Origin: Bacteroides sp. UBA1773
GTDB taxonomy: Bacteria > Bacteroidota > Bacteroidia > Bacteroidales > Bacteroidaceae
Assembly (NCBI GenBank): GCA_002315285.1
Contig: DCGR01000019.1
Location: 1-16,799, forward strand
Length of the DNA: 16,799 bases
Reading direction: 5' to 3'
The notes beneath the pieces are model-generated. The model searched no databases, had not been told where the DNA came from, and saw only the letters and a list, made by a program, of their open reading frames with translations. The position numbers and the translations under genes were made by a program. Every line of letters starts with the position of its first letter. The first letter of the stretch is position 1. Below, piece after piece: positions 9,278 to 16,778 of this stretch.

Positions 9278-11263
9278 TCATCCTTTCAGCCGTTTTGCTA
9301 TCTCATGGTAAAGGTCTGCCTTCTCCTCGTCGCCCAACTGCTGATACACATCACCCAGCTGCTGATAGGCTGCCGGATGGTCTTTTTTCAGTTTACATGC
9401 CATCTCGAAATCGCCAACGGCCCCTTCCAAGTCGTTCATGGCGAAACGGCACTTGCCTCGGTTGTAGCGAGCCTTGTATGATCGGCTGTTCAACCTGACA
9501 GCTTCGTTCAGACATTGCATGGCTGGATAGTAGTCATGCATGTTGTAAAAGGTAATTCCCTTGCGTATGTAAGCATCGACATACTTGGGATTGATTTCGA
9601 TGGCCTTGTTGTAGTTGGCAATGGCAGCCTGTGGGTTGTGCGCCTGAGTGATGCATTCGTTGCCCATCACGAAATATTCCTTGGCATATTTCTCCATATT
9701 CTTGCATTGCTGCTGCATGTGGCTGCGCAACTCGTCGTTTTCGGCCTTGAGCTTGTTGATGATTCCCAACTTGCGGCGGATAAGGCGTTTCACGGATGGC
9801 TTCTCGATGTCGTATCGGGCATGGATGGCCAGGAAGAAATGGTTCAGGCACGACTCGAAATCACCCTGGTCAAAATCCTCCACACACTGCCGGTATTCCA
9901 CATCGGCCTGTGCCTGCTTCATGGCGCGTGCGTATGCTTGCTCATCGTTGAACTGTTTGGCAAAGGTCACAATCTCCTGACGGACAAACACATCGCTCCT
10001 GTTCAGCGGAGCCCGCAAGCAGATGCCATCGAGAGAGGTGCAACGACTGAGTGCCACGTAGGTCTGTCCTCCGGCAAACACTCCGCCCGTGAAATCGATG
10101 GTGACGCGGGCGAACGTGAGTCCCTGGCTTTTGTGTACGGTAATGGCCCATGCCAACCGGATGGGAAATTGGGTGAACACCCCCAATTCTTCCTCTTCTA
10201 TGCGCTTCTCCATCTCGTTGTAGCGATAACGTATGTTGCACCACTTTTCCTGTTCCACCTCATATTCGTCACCTTGCTCGGTCACCACAAACAAGGTGTT
10301 GTCGTCACCAATGCCGGAGATGGTACCAAGTGTTCCGTTCACCCAACGGTGTTCACGGTCGTTCTTGATGAAGATGATCTGGGCTCCGGGCTTCACCTCC
10401 AGCTGCAGCTGCGTGGGCAGGGAGCTCTCAGGGAAGTCGCCACTGATGCTCCCTTTCAGTACGGTCGGCTCGCCTGGCAGACTGTCGAGTTTCTGTTGGT
10501 TGATGAAATCTACTGTGTCGCGCCGTGTGGCCAGTGTGATACGCAACTCATCAGAGGAAAGCGCTTCGGCGGCGGCATAGCGCGTGTTAAGCAGTTGGAG
10601 GTCAGCGGCCGTGGCCGTGTTGGCGCGGATGCGGTCGAGCACACCGACAAACACCTTGTCGCTCTGGCGATACACTTTCGTAAGTTCTATGCTCACGAGA
10701 CTGAATTGTTGGAACACATGGGCACAGAAGAAGAACGGAGCAGTGTAGAAGCGTCGCAGAATGTCGCGCTCGTCTTGTTTCACCACTGGCTCAAGCTGGT
10801 ACACGTCACCCACCAGCAGCATCTGTTTGCCACCAAAAGGATCGCGCATATTGCCCGAATAAACCCGCAACACTTTATCAATGAAGTCGATGATATCGGC
10901 ACGCACCATCGAGATCTCGTCGATGATGACCAACTCCAGCTCCTTGATGAGTCGGCAGTGCTCCTTCGAGTATTTCAGGAACTCACGCAGCTTTCCTCCT
11001 CGGATGGCCAGCTGTGGATCATCGGGCAGTAGCGGGTGAAAAGGCAGTTTGAAAAAACTGTGCATGGTACATCCCCTGGCATTGATGGCGGCAATGCCGG
11101 TAGGGGCAAGCACCACATACTTCTTGCGGGTGTGTTCACAAATGTATTTCAGAAACGTGGATTTACCCGTGCCCGCCTTGCCTGTGAGAAACACCGACTG
11201 GCGGGTGTATTGTATGAGCGAGGCGGCATCCTGAAATTCCTTGTTCGAGGTATCTATCTGCAT
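9278..11263 (-). CDS. PIF1/RecD-like SF1 DNA helicase with C-terminal TPR repeats
   Basis: A 661-residue protein joining an ATP-dependent DNA helicase to a protein-interaction tail. The helicase part starts with Walker A GKAGTGKST (28-36, K34), followed by APTGIAAINARG (motif Ia, about 53-64), Walker B VIIDEISM (D115, E116), the late SF1B motif TVHKSQGLTF around H377-K378, and YVALSRC near 402-408. These are diagnostic of the PIF1 family. A charged helical stretch (about 485-525, KLKAENDELRSHMQQQ) leads into four TPRs (526-661). PIF1 enzymes unwind DNA 5' to 3' and clear G-quadruplexes and DNA-RNA hybrids; the TPR part presumably binds a partner. It starts 47 bases after the upstream lipoprotein gene and probably shares its transcript. 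Similar helicase-TPR proteins are, to my knowledge, annotated in Bacteroidales. The specific role is unknown. Confidence 0.9.
   Translation of the reverse strand: MQIDTSNKEFQDAASLIQYTRQSVFLTGKAGTGKSTFLKYICEHTRKKYVVLAPTGIAAINARGCTMHSFFKLPFHPLLPDDPQLAIRGGKLREFLKYSKEHCRLIKELELVIIDEISMVRADIIDFIDKVLRVYSGNMRDPFGGKQMLLVGDVYQLEPVVKQDERDILRRFYTAPFFFCAHVFQQFSLVSIELTKVYRQSDKVFVGVLDRIRANTATAADLQLLNTRYAAAEALSSDELRITLATRRDTVDFINQQKLDSLPGEPTVLKGSISGDFPESSLPTQLQLEVKPGAQIIFIKNDREHRWVNGTLGTISGIGDDNTLFVVTEQGDEYEVEQEKWCNIRYRYNEMEKRIEEEELGVFTQFPIRLAWAITVHKSQGLTFARVTIDFTGGVFAGGQTYVALSRCTSLDGICLRAPLNRSDVFVRQEIVTFAKQFNDEQAYARAMKQAQADVEYRQCVEDFDQGDFESCLNHFFLAIHARYDIEKPSVKRLIRRKLGIINKLKAENDELRSHMQQQCKNMEKYAKEYFVMGNECITQAHNPQAAIANYNKAIEINPKYVDAYIRKGITFYNMHDYYPAMQCLNEAVRLNSRSYKARYNRGKCRFAMNDLEGAVGDFEMACKLKKDHPAAYQQLGDVYQQLGDEEKADLYHEIAKRLKG
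9281..9688 (-). other. Four tandem 34-residue TPR repeats at the helicase C-terminus
   Basis: Residues 526-661 divide into four consecutive units of exactly 34 residues, beginning YAKEYFVMGN, KYVDAYIRKG, RSYKARYNRG and DHPAAYQQLG. They carry the usual TPR pattern, with small residues and tyrosines at fixed positions and P or a polar residue closing the first units. The last unit ends at the stop codon, so no capping helix follows. Confidence 0.85.
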
Positions 11264-11310
11264 GACAATGTTCGACAGGTGTTTTTATTCGTAAGCAAAC
11301 ACTTTATAGG

Positions 11311-11898
11311 TCAGTGCGTGCGAAGCCACTGTAGTGAAAAGTTCTCGTACCACAACTCCACTCCACGACGGTTTTCCTCGATGTAGGCTCCAATGCTGCC
11401 ATCAGGCAGCACCGTGATGGACGAATATTGCGAAGGACCCGCACAGATGGTCTTGCGCTCAGGCGTTTCGGGCACAACACTACTGCCACGGAATCTCACC
11501 GATGTGATGTCGGCACTGACCCATCGTCCCTCGGTTGCTTCCATGCTGATGTCGGCGGCAAGTCGGCACACCGTGGTGTCGGTCATCACCTGTCGACACG
11601 AAATCACGTAATCGGTTTTCCCTTCCTCTACTTCGACACGGCCAATGACCTCATCATCAAGACACAAGCACAACGATGTCACATCCGCTGCCGAGGCCTG
11701 TAGCCTACACTCCACCCCCTTAAGCACACAATCGCTTTGTGGAGCAACAGTGAGGGACAACAAAGTCTCGCAATCGTTGCCACGTCCCGTAAACCGATTG
11801 TCGCGACCCACGACAACTTCAGCCTTATCAGGTTCGCAACTTGTCAGGCATCCTGCCACAAGCATCACGAAAGTCATCCATCCAAAAGTCCTTTTCAT
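11311..11898 (-). pseudogene. Sialidase-derived lipoprotein lacking its catalytic propeller
   Basis: A 195-residue open frame with an intact start and stop. The N-terminus is a lipoprotein signal with two possible lipobox cysteines (AGC17 and LTSC21). Residues about 25-137 look like the N-terminal accessory domain of Bacteroidota BNR-repeat sialidases. Residues 149-193 (KTICAG, then SQYSSITVLPDGSIGAYIEE, then NFSLQWL) match the last beta-strands and final Asp-box region of exo-alpha-sialidases. The bulk of the six-bladed catalytic propeller that normally lies between, with its arginine triad, aspartate and tyrosine, is absent; related enzymes are about 500 residues or more. An in-frame internal deletion around residues 138-148 is the simplest reading. 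It cannot be an active sialidase but could persist as a small surface lipoprotein. It sits 47 bases upstream of the helicase gene, behind a good promoter. The match to the family is from memory. Confidence 0.7.
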
Positions 11899-11957
11899 AT
11901 TCTGTTCTGTTCACATTTTCCATTTCCCATTTTCCCCCTTCTCCTGGAAAGGGAGAA

Positions 11958-11989
11958 CAAAGGTGAGACACACCCCCCACCGCTTCAAA
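11958..11989 (-). promoter_or_regulatory. Candidate promoter for the sialidase-remnant/helicase pair
   Basis: On the - strand, TTTTG (11986-11990) stands 20 bases before CACCTTTG (11958-11965). This fits the Bacteroidota arrangement TTTG-N19-21-TAnnTTTG with one mismatch in the -7 element. The start site would be near 11951, giving about 50 bases of leader before the ATG at 11898. Confidence 0.55.
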
Positions 11990-12067
11990 ATTACTACTTT
12001 TTTCCATAGCATCACACTTTTCCACATTCTTTTTGCTTCATATCGTGCATATTCGCAGGAAAAAGAA

Positions 12068-12075
12068 TACCTTTG
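12068..12075 (+). promoter_or_regulatory. Candidate -7 promoter element for the SDR gene
   Basis: TACCTTTG matches the TAnnTTTG consensus exactly and lies 35 bases before the chosen SDR start. No clear TTTG stands at the -33 position. An ATG at 12033, in frame with the SDR gene, lies upstream of this element, which argues against that longer start. Confidence 0.45.
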
Positions 12076-12110
12076 CTCTCGACAAATCATTAAGGATAAC
12101 GAAACATCAC

Positions 12111-12848
12111 ATGAAAAGAGCCATTGTAATGGGAGGCACTTCAGGCATGGGGAGCGAAGTGGCATTGGAATTGCTGCGACGAGGCTACCTCGTAGGTGTT
12201 GCCGGAAGACGTGAAGAGGCACTCCGCGAACTCCAGCAGCATTACCCTGAGAAAGTGTTTGTAAAGGTCATCGATGTCGCCAACACCGATGCGCCTACCA
12301 GATTGCTCGAGCTCATCGATGATTTAGGTGGAATGGACTTATACTTCCACAGCTCGGGTTATGGCAAGGAAAACGGAATGCTCCGACCTGAGTTGGAATA
12401 CACCACGGTGATGACCAATGGCATAGGATTCACCCAAATGATCGACACCGCGTTCAATTATTTCAAGGATTCAAGACGTGCCGGACACATTGCCTTCATT
12501 TCGAGCATTGCTGGCTACAAAGGGTTGGGGCTTTCACCATCCTACTCAGCCACCAAGCGCTTCCAGTGGATTTATGCCGAGTCGCTCGCACAGTTGGCTC
12601 ACATGCAGCGGCTCCCCATCACTTTCACCGACATCCGCCCTGGTTTTGTCGATACCGCGTTCATTGCCGGATCAAGTTATCCCATGAAGATGGACAAGCA
12701 ATATGTAACACGCCACATCTTGAAAGCTTTGGAAAAAAGACAGCGTAAGGTGGTCATCGACTGGCGATATCGCCTGTTGTGTCTCTTGTGGCAGCTCTTG
12801 CCCAGCTGTCTATGGGAGCACATGAGCATAGGGAAAGTAAAAGAATAG
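12111..12848 (+). CDS. Short-chain dehydrogenase/reductase (SDR family NAD(P)-dependent oxidoreductase)
   Basis: A 245-residue classical SDR. The nucleotide-binding motif GGTSGMG (8-14) follows the first strand directly. Basic residues after the second strand (GRREE) suggest an NADP preference. The catalytic set is present: S132 in ISSIAG, Y145 and K149 in YSATK, 13 residues apart as is usual for this family. A RPGFVDTAF segment follows at the normal place. The substrate cannot be read from sequence. The start at 12111 is chosen because the fold begins immediately after it, AAGGA lies 14 bases upstream, and the longer in-frame start (12033) would precede the candidate promoter and add an unrelated basic leader. 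Its stop lies 3 bases from the stop of the convergent HAD gene. Confidence 0.9.
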   Translation: MKRAIVMGGTSGMGSEVALELLRRGYLVGVAGRREEALRELQQHYPEKVFVKVIDVANTDAPTRLLELIDDLGGMDLYFHSSGYGKENGMLRPELEYTTVMTNGIGFTQMIDTAFNYFKDSRRAGHIAFISSIAGYKGLGLSPSYSATKRFQWIYAESLAQLAHMQRLPITFTDIRPGFVDTAFIAGSSYPMKMDKQYVTRHILKALEKRQRKVVIDWRYRLLCLLWQLLPSCLWEHMSIGKVKE

Positions 12849-12851
12849 CAC

Positions 12852-13511
12852 CTATCGGATTTGCAACACGTCCATCAAGTCACCGAATCGGTCGATGACG
12901 TAAGTGGCATGCTGAGCTGTGAGCTGTGCACGTGTGTGGTTGCCGTATGTCACGCCACAGGTGTCGCATCCTGCCCGCTGTCCCATCTGAATGTCGTAAA
13001 TTGTGTCGCCCACCACCAAGGTGTCATCGGCCGACACCTGGAAATAGTCCAACAACTTCAGCACCATTTCAGGTGCTGGCTTTTTCTGTTCAGCATCCTC
13101 GTAGGCCATGCAACGGTGAAACATTCCATCGATTCCCATCTGTTGGCACAACAGGTCTAAGCTGCACTTCGACCTACTCGTGGCCACTCCCAGCAGGATG
13201 CCACTTTCACGGATGCTCCGCAATGTGTCCTTCACCGTGGGAAACAGTGTGGCAATGGCTTCCTTCTGCTCGAAAAACAGGTGGCGATACACCTCGGCAC
13301 AGTGGTCGATGACCGCTTCGTCATCACATTTCGTCATGATGGCCAGACACTGCTCGAAAGGCAACCCAATGGTCTGCCTGATGGCCTCGTCCTGGATGTC
13401 AGGAAATCCCATGACACGCAGCATGGCATGAGAGGTGGCTACGATATGGGCTGCCGTGTCGGCCACAGTGCCATCAAAATCGAACACGACCAAACGATAT
13501 GCGCTCATCAT
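12852..13511 (-). CDS. HAD-superfamily hydrolase, phosphoglycolate phosphatase-like
   Basis: A 219-residue haloacid-dehalogenase phosphatase with a helical cap (subfamily IA). Motif I is DFDGT (nucleophile D11, acid/base D13), motif II ATSRS (T111/S112), motif III lysine K143 or K144 in KKPAPE, and motif IV GDTIYD (D169, D173). This is the layout of phosphoglycolate phosphatase, beta-phosphoglucomutase and pyrophosphatase PpaX relatives. The metabolite is not determinable. It starts 7 bases after the methyltransferase gene and is the last gene of the peptidase operon. Two adjacent ATG codons begin the frame, and either could be used. It converges tail-to-tail with the SDR gene, leaving no room for a separate intergenic terminator. 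Confidence 0.88.
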   Translation of the reverse strand: MMSAYRLVVFDFDGTVADTAAHIVATSHAMLRVMGFPDIQDEAIRQTIGLPFEQCLAIMTKCDDEAVIDHCAEVYRHLFFEQKEAIATLFPTVKDTLRSIRESGILLGVATSRSKCSLDLLCQQMGIDGMFHRCMAYEDAEQKKPAPEMVLKLLDYFQVSADDTLVVGDTIYDIQMGQRAGCDTCGVTYGNHTRAQLTAQHATYVIDRFGDLMDVLQIR

Positions 13512-13518
13512 GGCAATG

Positions 13519-14229
13519 CTATTTGTAAATCAGGAAAATACAAGGAACCTTCGACAGGTCAGGCAGCTGTCCCTTCCATTCCTTGCAGGTTTTGGTTCGT
13601 ATGAACTCGTCGGCACAGGTGATGTTGGCGGCAATGCACAAGCGTGTTTGCGGACGGCAGGCTTTCAGTATGTCATCCATCATCTTGTTGTTCCTGTAAG
13701 GAGTCTCGATGAACAGCTGTGTCTGGTCCTCCGTATAGACCCGCGTTTCCAGCTGTTTCAGCCGTTTCTGGCGTTCCTCGGGCCCTATGGGCAGGTAGCC
13801 ATGAAAGGCAAAGCTCTGCCCGTTGAATCCGCTTCCCATCACCGACAGGATGATACTCGAAGGACCCACCAGCGGCACCACCTTCAGCCCCTTGCGCTGG
13901 GCCAATGCCACTACGTCGGCTCCTGGATCGGCCACGGCTGGACATCCTGCCTCGGAAATCACGCCCGTGGCATGTCCCTGTCCGAGCGGTTCGAGGTAGG
14001 TGCCAATTACGGCAGGGTCGGTGTGCTTGTTGAGCGGGTAGAACGTGAGCGAGTCGATGTCGATGTCACGGTCCACTCTTTTCAGAAACCGTCGTGCTGA
14101 GCGCACATCCTCCACAATGAAATGGCGGATGCCGATGATTACCTCCTTGTTATATGTCGGCAACACCTGTTCCACAGGAGTGTCGCCCAACAGCACTGGC
14201 AGCAGGTAGAGCGCGGCTTCCATCGTCAT
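13519..14229 (-). CDS. RsmI-like SAM-dependent methyltransferase (tetrapyrrole methylase fold)
   Basis: A 236-residue member of the tetrapyrrole methylase family (PF00590), closest to RsmI, which 2'-O-methylates C1402 of 16S rRNA. Visible family features are the N-terminal LYLLPVLLGDT strand, SEAGCPAVADPG (92-103, matching the RsmI SDAGTPxxSDPG loop), VGPSSI (121-126) and GFNGQSFAFHGYLP (134-147). It is shorter than typical RsmI (about 280 residues) and lacks the C-terminal helical RsmI extension. It may therefore be the short RsmI paralogue seen in Bacteroidota rather than RsmI itself. Its ATG overlaps the TGA of the peptidase gene by 4 bases (ATGA), indicating translational coupling. A second in-frame ATG lies two codons later. 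The target RNA or protein is inferred, not shown. Confidence 0.85.
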   Translation of the reverse strand: MTMEAALYLLPVLLGDTPVEQVLPTYNKEVIIGIRHFIVEDVRSARRFLKRVDRDIDIDSLTFYPLNKHTDPAVIGTYLEPLGQGHATGVISEAGCPAVADPGADVVALAQRKGLKVVPLVGPSSIILSVMGSGFNGQSFAFHGYLPIGPEERQKRLKQLETRVYTEDQTQLFIETPYRNNKMMDDILKACRPQTRLCIAANITCADEFIRTKTCKEWKGQLPDLSKVPCIFLIYK

Positions 14230-16427
14230 CTCATCTTGTCAAGAAAATAGTTCGTGATCTTGGTGAGCAGATGATAGGTCGTGTTGCCACCCGAAATGCC
14301 GTGGTTGCGGTTCGTATATACGTGCATGTCGAATTGCTTGTCGGCCTGGACCAGGGCCTCGGCATATTCCATGGTGTTGCGGAAATGGACATTGTCGTCG
14401 GCCGAGCCATGCACAATCAGCAATGTGCCATTGAGTCTGCTGGCACGGCTCATACACGATGAGGCCTCATAGCCCTCCATGTTCTCCTTGGGCATACGCA
14501 TGAACCGCTCCGTATAGACAGTGTCGTAGAAACGCCAGTCGGTGGGAGGGGCCACAGCCACGCCAGCACGGAAGCAGGGCGTGCCCTCGCTCATCGACAT
14601 GAGCGTGTTGTAGCCGCCATAGCTCCATCCCCAGATGCCGATACGGTCCTTGTCAACGTAAGGCAAGGTGGCAAGGTAGAGAGCCGTTTCCACTTGGTCA
14701 CGCGACTCCTTCACACCGATGTTCAGGTAGGTGCATTTCTCAAAGTCTGCACCACGCCCGCCAGTGCCACGTCCGTCCACACTTACCGCAATGAAGCCAC
14801 GGTCAATCATGTAGGCCTCGAACATGCCTCCATCGCGCCTGGCACCGATGCGCCATTTGTCGGTCACTTCCTGCGAGCCAGGACCGCCATACTGGTGCAT
14901 GACGACCGCATATTTTTTCGAAGGGTCGAAGTCGCGGGGTTTCATCATCCATCCGTTGAGTGTCACGCCCTCCGAGGTGGTGAAAGTGAAGAATTCCTTC
15001 TGCGGCACGTCATATTCGCTCAGTTTCTGCAGCAGGGCCTTGTTGTCGATAAGGGTCTTGAGCAGACGGCCGTTGTTGTCGCGCAGCGTATAGACGGGAG
15101 GGGTCGTGATGTTCGAGAACGTGTTCATGTAGTATTTCAGTGAGGCACTGAAAATAGCGCTGTTGGTGCCCACACCGTCCGACAGCTTCACCTTCTTGCC
15201 CTTGGCGTCAATCTTATACACGGCCGTGCGCAGTGGACTCTCCTCGTTCGACGAGTAGTAAGTGGTGCCCGTTTTCTCATCGTAGCCGTAGAACTCTTTC
15301 ACCTCGAATTTGCCCTTGGTAATCTGTCGCACCAAGTTGCCGCCAGTAGTGTAGAGGTAGAGGTGATTGAATCCGTCGCGTTCGCTCATCAGCACAATGT
15401 TGTTCGTGTAGATGCGCATGTTGGCATATTCCTCTTCCTTCACGTAGTTCTTGATGTTGTCGCGCACAATGAGGTTGCACACCGTACTGCGTGCGTTGGC
15501 CATGTAGAGGTCAAAACGGTCCTGGCGGCGGTTGAGCGCCACGATGGCAAGCTCGTTCTCGTTTTTCGAGAATTCTATGCGGGGGATGTAGTCATAGGCA
15601 TCGGCAGGAAGGGCAATCTGCCGGGTCACCTGCGACTTGATGTCGAAACTGTGGATAGTCACCGTGGAATTGTCGATGCCAGCCATCGGATATTTGAAGC
15701 TGTAGGCTCCCGGATAGGTGGCATTGCCATCAAAAACCGGAGCCATACCCTTGTACATCGGGAATGAGAACCAAGGCACCCGACTCTCATCGAAACGCAG
15801 GTAGGCTATCATCTTGGAGTCGGCACTGAAGTCGAAGGCGCGAGTCATGCCAAACTCCTCCTCATACACCCAGTCAGGCAGACCGTTGATGATCTTGTTA
15901 CGCTCACCATCCTTCGTCACTTGGCTCTCGCTGTTGCCAAACAGCAACTTCACCAGATAGATGTTGTTGTCGCGCACGAAAGCAACCTGGTTGCCGTCCG
16001 GACTGAACAGCGGCACCTGCTGCGGACCGCCTTCCGAAAGTTTCTCCAACGTGTTGTTGCGCACGTTGTAGATGTAATATACGGCCGTGAACGATCGGCG
16101 GTAGATGTATCGTGTCTCCGTCTGGATCAGTATTTTCGACTCGTCGGGACTCATCGTGTAGCCATCGAAGTGTTGCAGGGAAATGTCGCGTGCCTTTTCC
16201 ACATCAAACACCACGCCCACCTTCTCGCCCGTCCTGAACGAATATTTCTCGATGCGTTTCCTATCGTTGCTCTGGCGCATGTAGTGCTCGCCATCTGCCA
16301 TGGGACACACGCCAAAAATGCCTTCAGTCCGAAACTCACCTCTGGCCACCTCGTTCAATTCCACTTTGCGGGCATTGGCCGCCTGCATCATCAGGCAAAC
16401 CAACAATAGCACATACAACTTCTTCAT
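14226..16427 (-). CDS. Dipeptidyl peptidase IV (S9 family serine peptidase)
   Basis: A 733-residue secreted prolyl peptidase that removes X-Pro or X-Ala dipeptides from peptide N-termini. In periplasm- or surface-located forms this feeds amino-acid use in Bacteroidales. A signal peptide is clear (MKKLYVLLLVCLMMQAANA). An N-terminal beta-propeller (about 30-450) holds the double-Glu motif DWVYEEEF (E189-E191) that docks the substrate amino terminus. The C-terminal alpha/beta-hydrolase domain carries nucleophile S602 in GWSYGG, the acid in GSADDNVH (D677/D678) and H709 in NRNHGI. All DPP IV hallmarks are present and the length is normal for bacterial enzymes. It is the first gene of a three-gene operon with the RsmI-like and HAD genes, preceded by a good -7 element and a leader hairpin. 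Confidence 0.95.
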   Translation of the reverse strand: MKKLYVLLLVCLMMQAANARKVELNEVARGEFRTEGIFGVCPMADGEHYMRQSNDRKRIEKYSFRTGEKVGVVFDVEKARDISLQHFDGYTMSPDESKILIQTETRYIYRRSFTAVYYIYNVRNNTLEKLSEGGPQQVPLFSPDGNQVAFVRDNNIYLVKLLFGNSESQVTKDGERNKIINGLPDWVYEEEFGMTRAFDFSADSKMIAYLRFDESRVPWFSFPMYKGMAPVFDGNATYPGAYSFKYPMAGIDNSTVTIHSFDIKSQVTRQIALPADAYDYIPRIEFSKNENELAIVALNRRQDRFDLYMANARSTVCNLIVRDNIKNYVKEEEYANMRIYTNNIVLMSERDGFNHLYLYTTGGNLVRQITKGKFEVKEFYGYDEKTGTTYYSSNEESPLRTAVYKIDAKGKKVKLSDGVGTNSAIFSASLKYYMNTFSNITTPPVYTLRDNNGRLLKTLIDNKALLQKLSEYDVPQKEFFTFTTSEGVTLNGWMMKPRDFDPSKKYAVVMHQYGGPGSQEVTDKWRIGARRDGGMFEAYMIDRGFIAVSVDGRGTGGRGADFEKCTYLNIGVKESRDQVETALYLATLPYVDKDRIGIWGWSYGGYNTLMSMSEGTPCFRAGVAVAPPTDWRFYDTVYTERFMRMPKENMEGYEASSCMSRASRLNGTLLIVHGSADDNVHFRNTMEYAEALVQADKQFDMHVYTNRNHGISGGNTTYHLLTKITNYFLDKMR

Positions 16428-16465
16428 ACTGATATGGTTTGTTATTTTCTCATTTGTCAGTTAGG

Positions 16466-16483
16466 GCAATGTCCCGCCATTGC
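16466..16483 (-). repeat. Small hairpin in the leader of the peptidase operon
   Basis: GCAATG (16466-16471) and CATTGC (16478-16483) form a perfect 6-bp stem around a 6-base loop. It falls in the expected 5' leader of the DPP IV transcript, about 40 bases before the start codon. A regulatory role is possible but not shown. Confidence 0.35.
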
Positions 16484-16498
16484 ATCGGAAACATCGTG

Positions 16499-16506
16499 CA
16501 AATATA
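16499..16506 (-). promoter_or_regulatory. Candidate -7 element for the DPP IV operon
   Basis: On the - strand this reads TATATTTG, a perfect TAnnTTTG match, about 72 bases upstream of the peptidase ATG. No convincing TTTG occurs at the expected -33 position. The predicted transcription start near 16493 gives a leader of about 65 bases. Confidence 0.5.
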
Positions 16507-16686
16507 ACACTTAATTCCGAACGTTCCACCTTTCTGTCCGAAAAACTGAAATGATGTCACATTTCACTACCCCGACAACACTTATCGTAGCTTGCCATCC
16601 CATCTGCCATTCCCGCCCAATCAACACCATTCGCCACCATCCTGGAAAAGTCCCCCAGCCCGTTCGTCACAGTAACGATTTTTTTA

Positions 16687-16694
16687 TAAGTTTG
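16687..16694 (+). promoter_or_regulatory. Candidate -7 element for the rightward gene at the window end
   Basis: TAAGTTTG matches TAnnTTTG exactly. TTCG at 16663-16666, 20 bases upstream, is a three-of-four match to the -33 TTTG. Transcription would begin near 16700 and immediately enter the repeat/hairpin leader. Confidence 0.5.
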
Positions 16695-16712
16695 ATGGTA
16701 CGATGAAAGGCA

Positions 16713-16753
16713 AGATGAACCTTTTATACGAGATGAACCTTTTATAGGTTCAT
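16713..16753 (+). repeat. Tandem direct repeat with an inverted half-copy in the leader of the rightward gene
   Basis: The 16-base unit AGATGAACCTTTTATA occurs at 16713-16728 and again, identically, at 16731-16746 (period 18). An inverted AGGTTCAT (16746-16753) pairs perfectly with ATGAACCT of the second copy (16733-16740) around a TTTAT loop, and equally with the same bases of the first copy (16715-16722). Two mutually exclusive 8-bp stems are therefore possible in the RNA. Confidence 0.75.
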
Positions 16754-16778
16754 GTGCATTATTCAGGAAAAACGAAAA

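Larger units (their letters stand above)
16428..16778. other. Divergent intergenic region of about 350 bases
   Basis: No gene is supported here. The left part serves the peptidase operon (- strand): a leader with a small hairpin and a -7 element at 16499-16506. The right part holds a + strand -7 element at 16687-16694 and a repeat/hairpin leader leading to an ATG near the window end. The stretch between about 16510 and 16660 is C-rich on the + strand, and I see nothing definable in it. Confidence 0.7.

Noticed and set aside
9515..11032. 505-codon open frame on the + strand
   Set aside because: It lies wholly antisense to the PIF1 helicase, whose motifs are unmistakable. The translation has no domain signature and reads like a mirror of a codon-biased gene.
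12033..12110. Upstream extension of the SDR gene by 26 codons
   Set aside because: The SDR fold starts at the internal ATG 12111, the extension covers the candidate -7 promoter, and its residues do not resemble any SDR leader.
16661..16685. Terminator-like CGTT...AACG stem followed by a T-run
   Set aside because: The stem has only four base pairs and no gene ends upstream on that strand. The T-run more likely belongs to the AT-rich promoter region.
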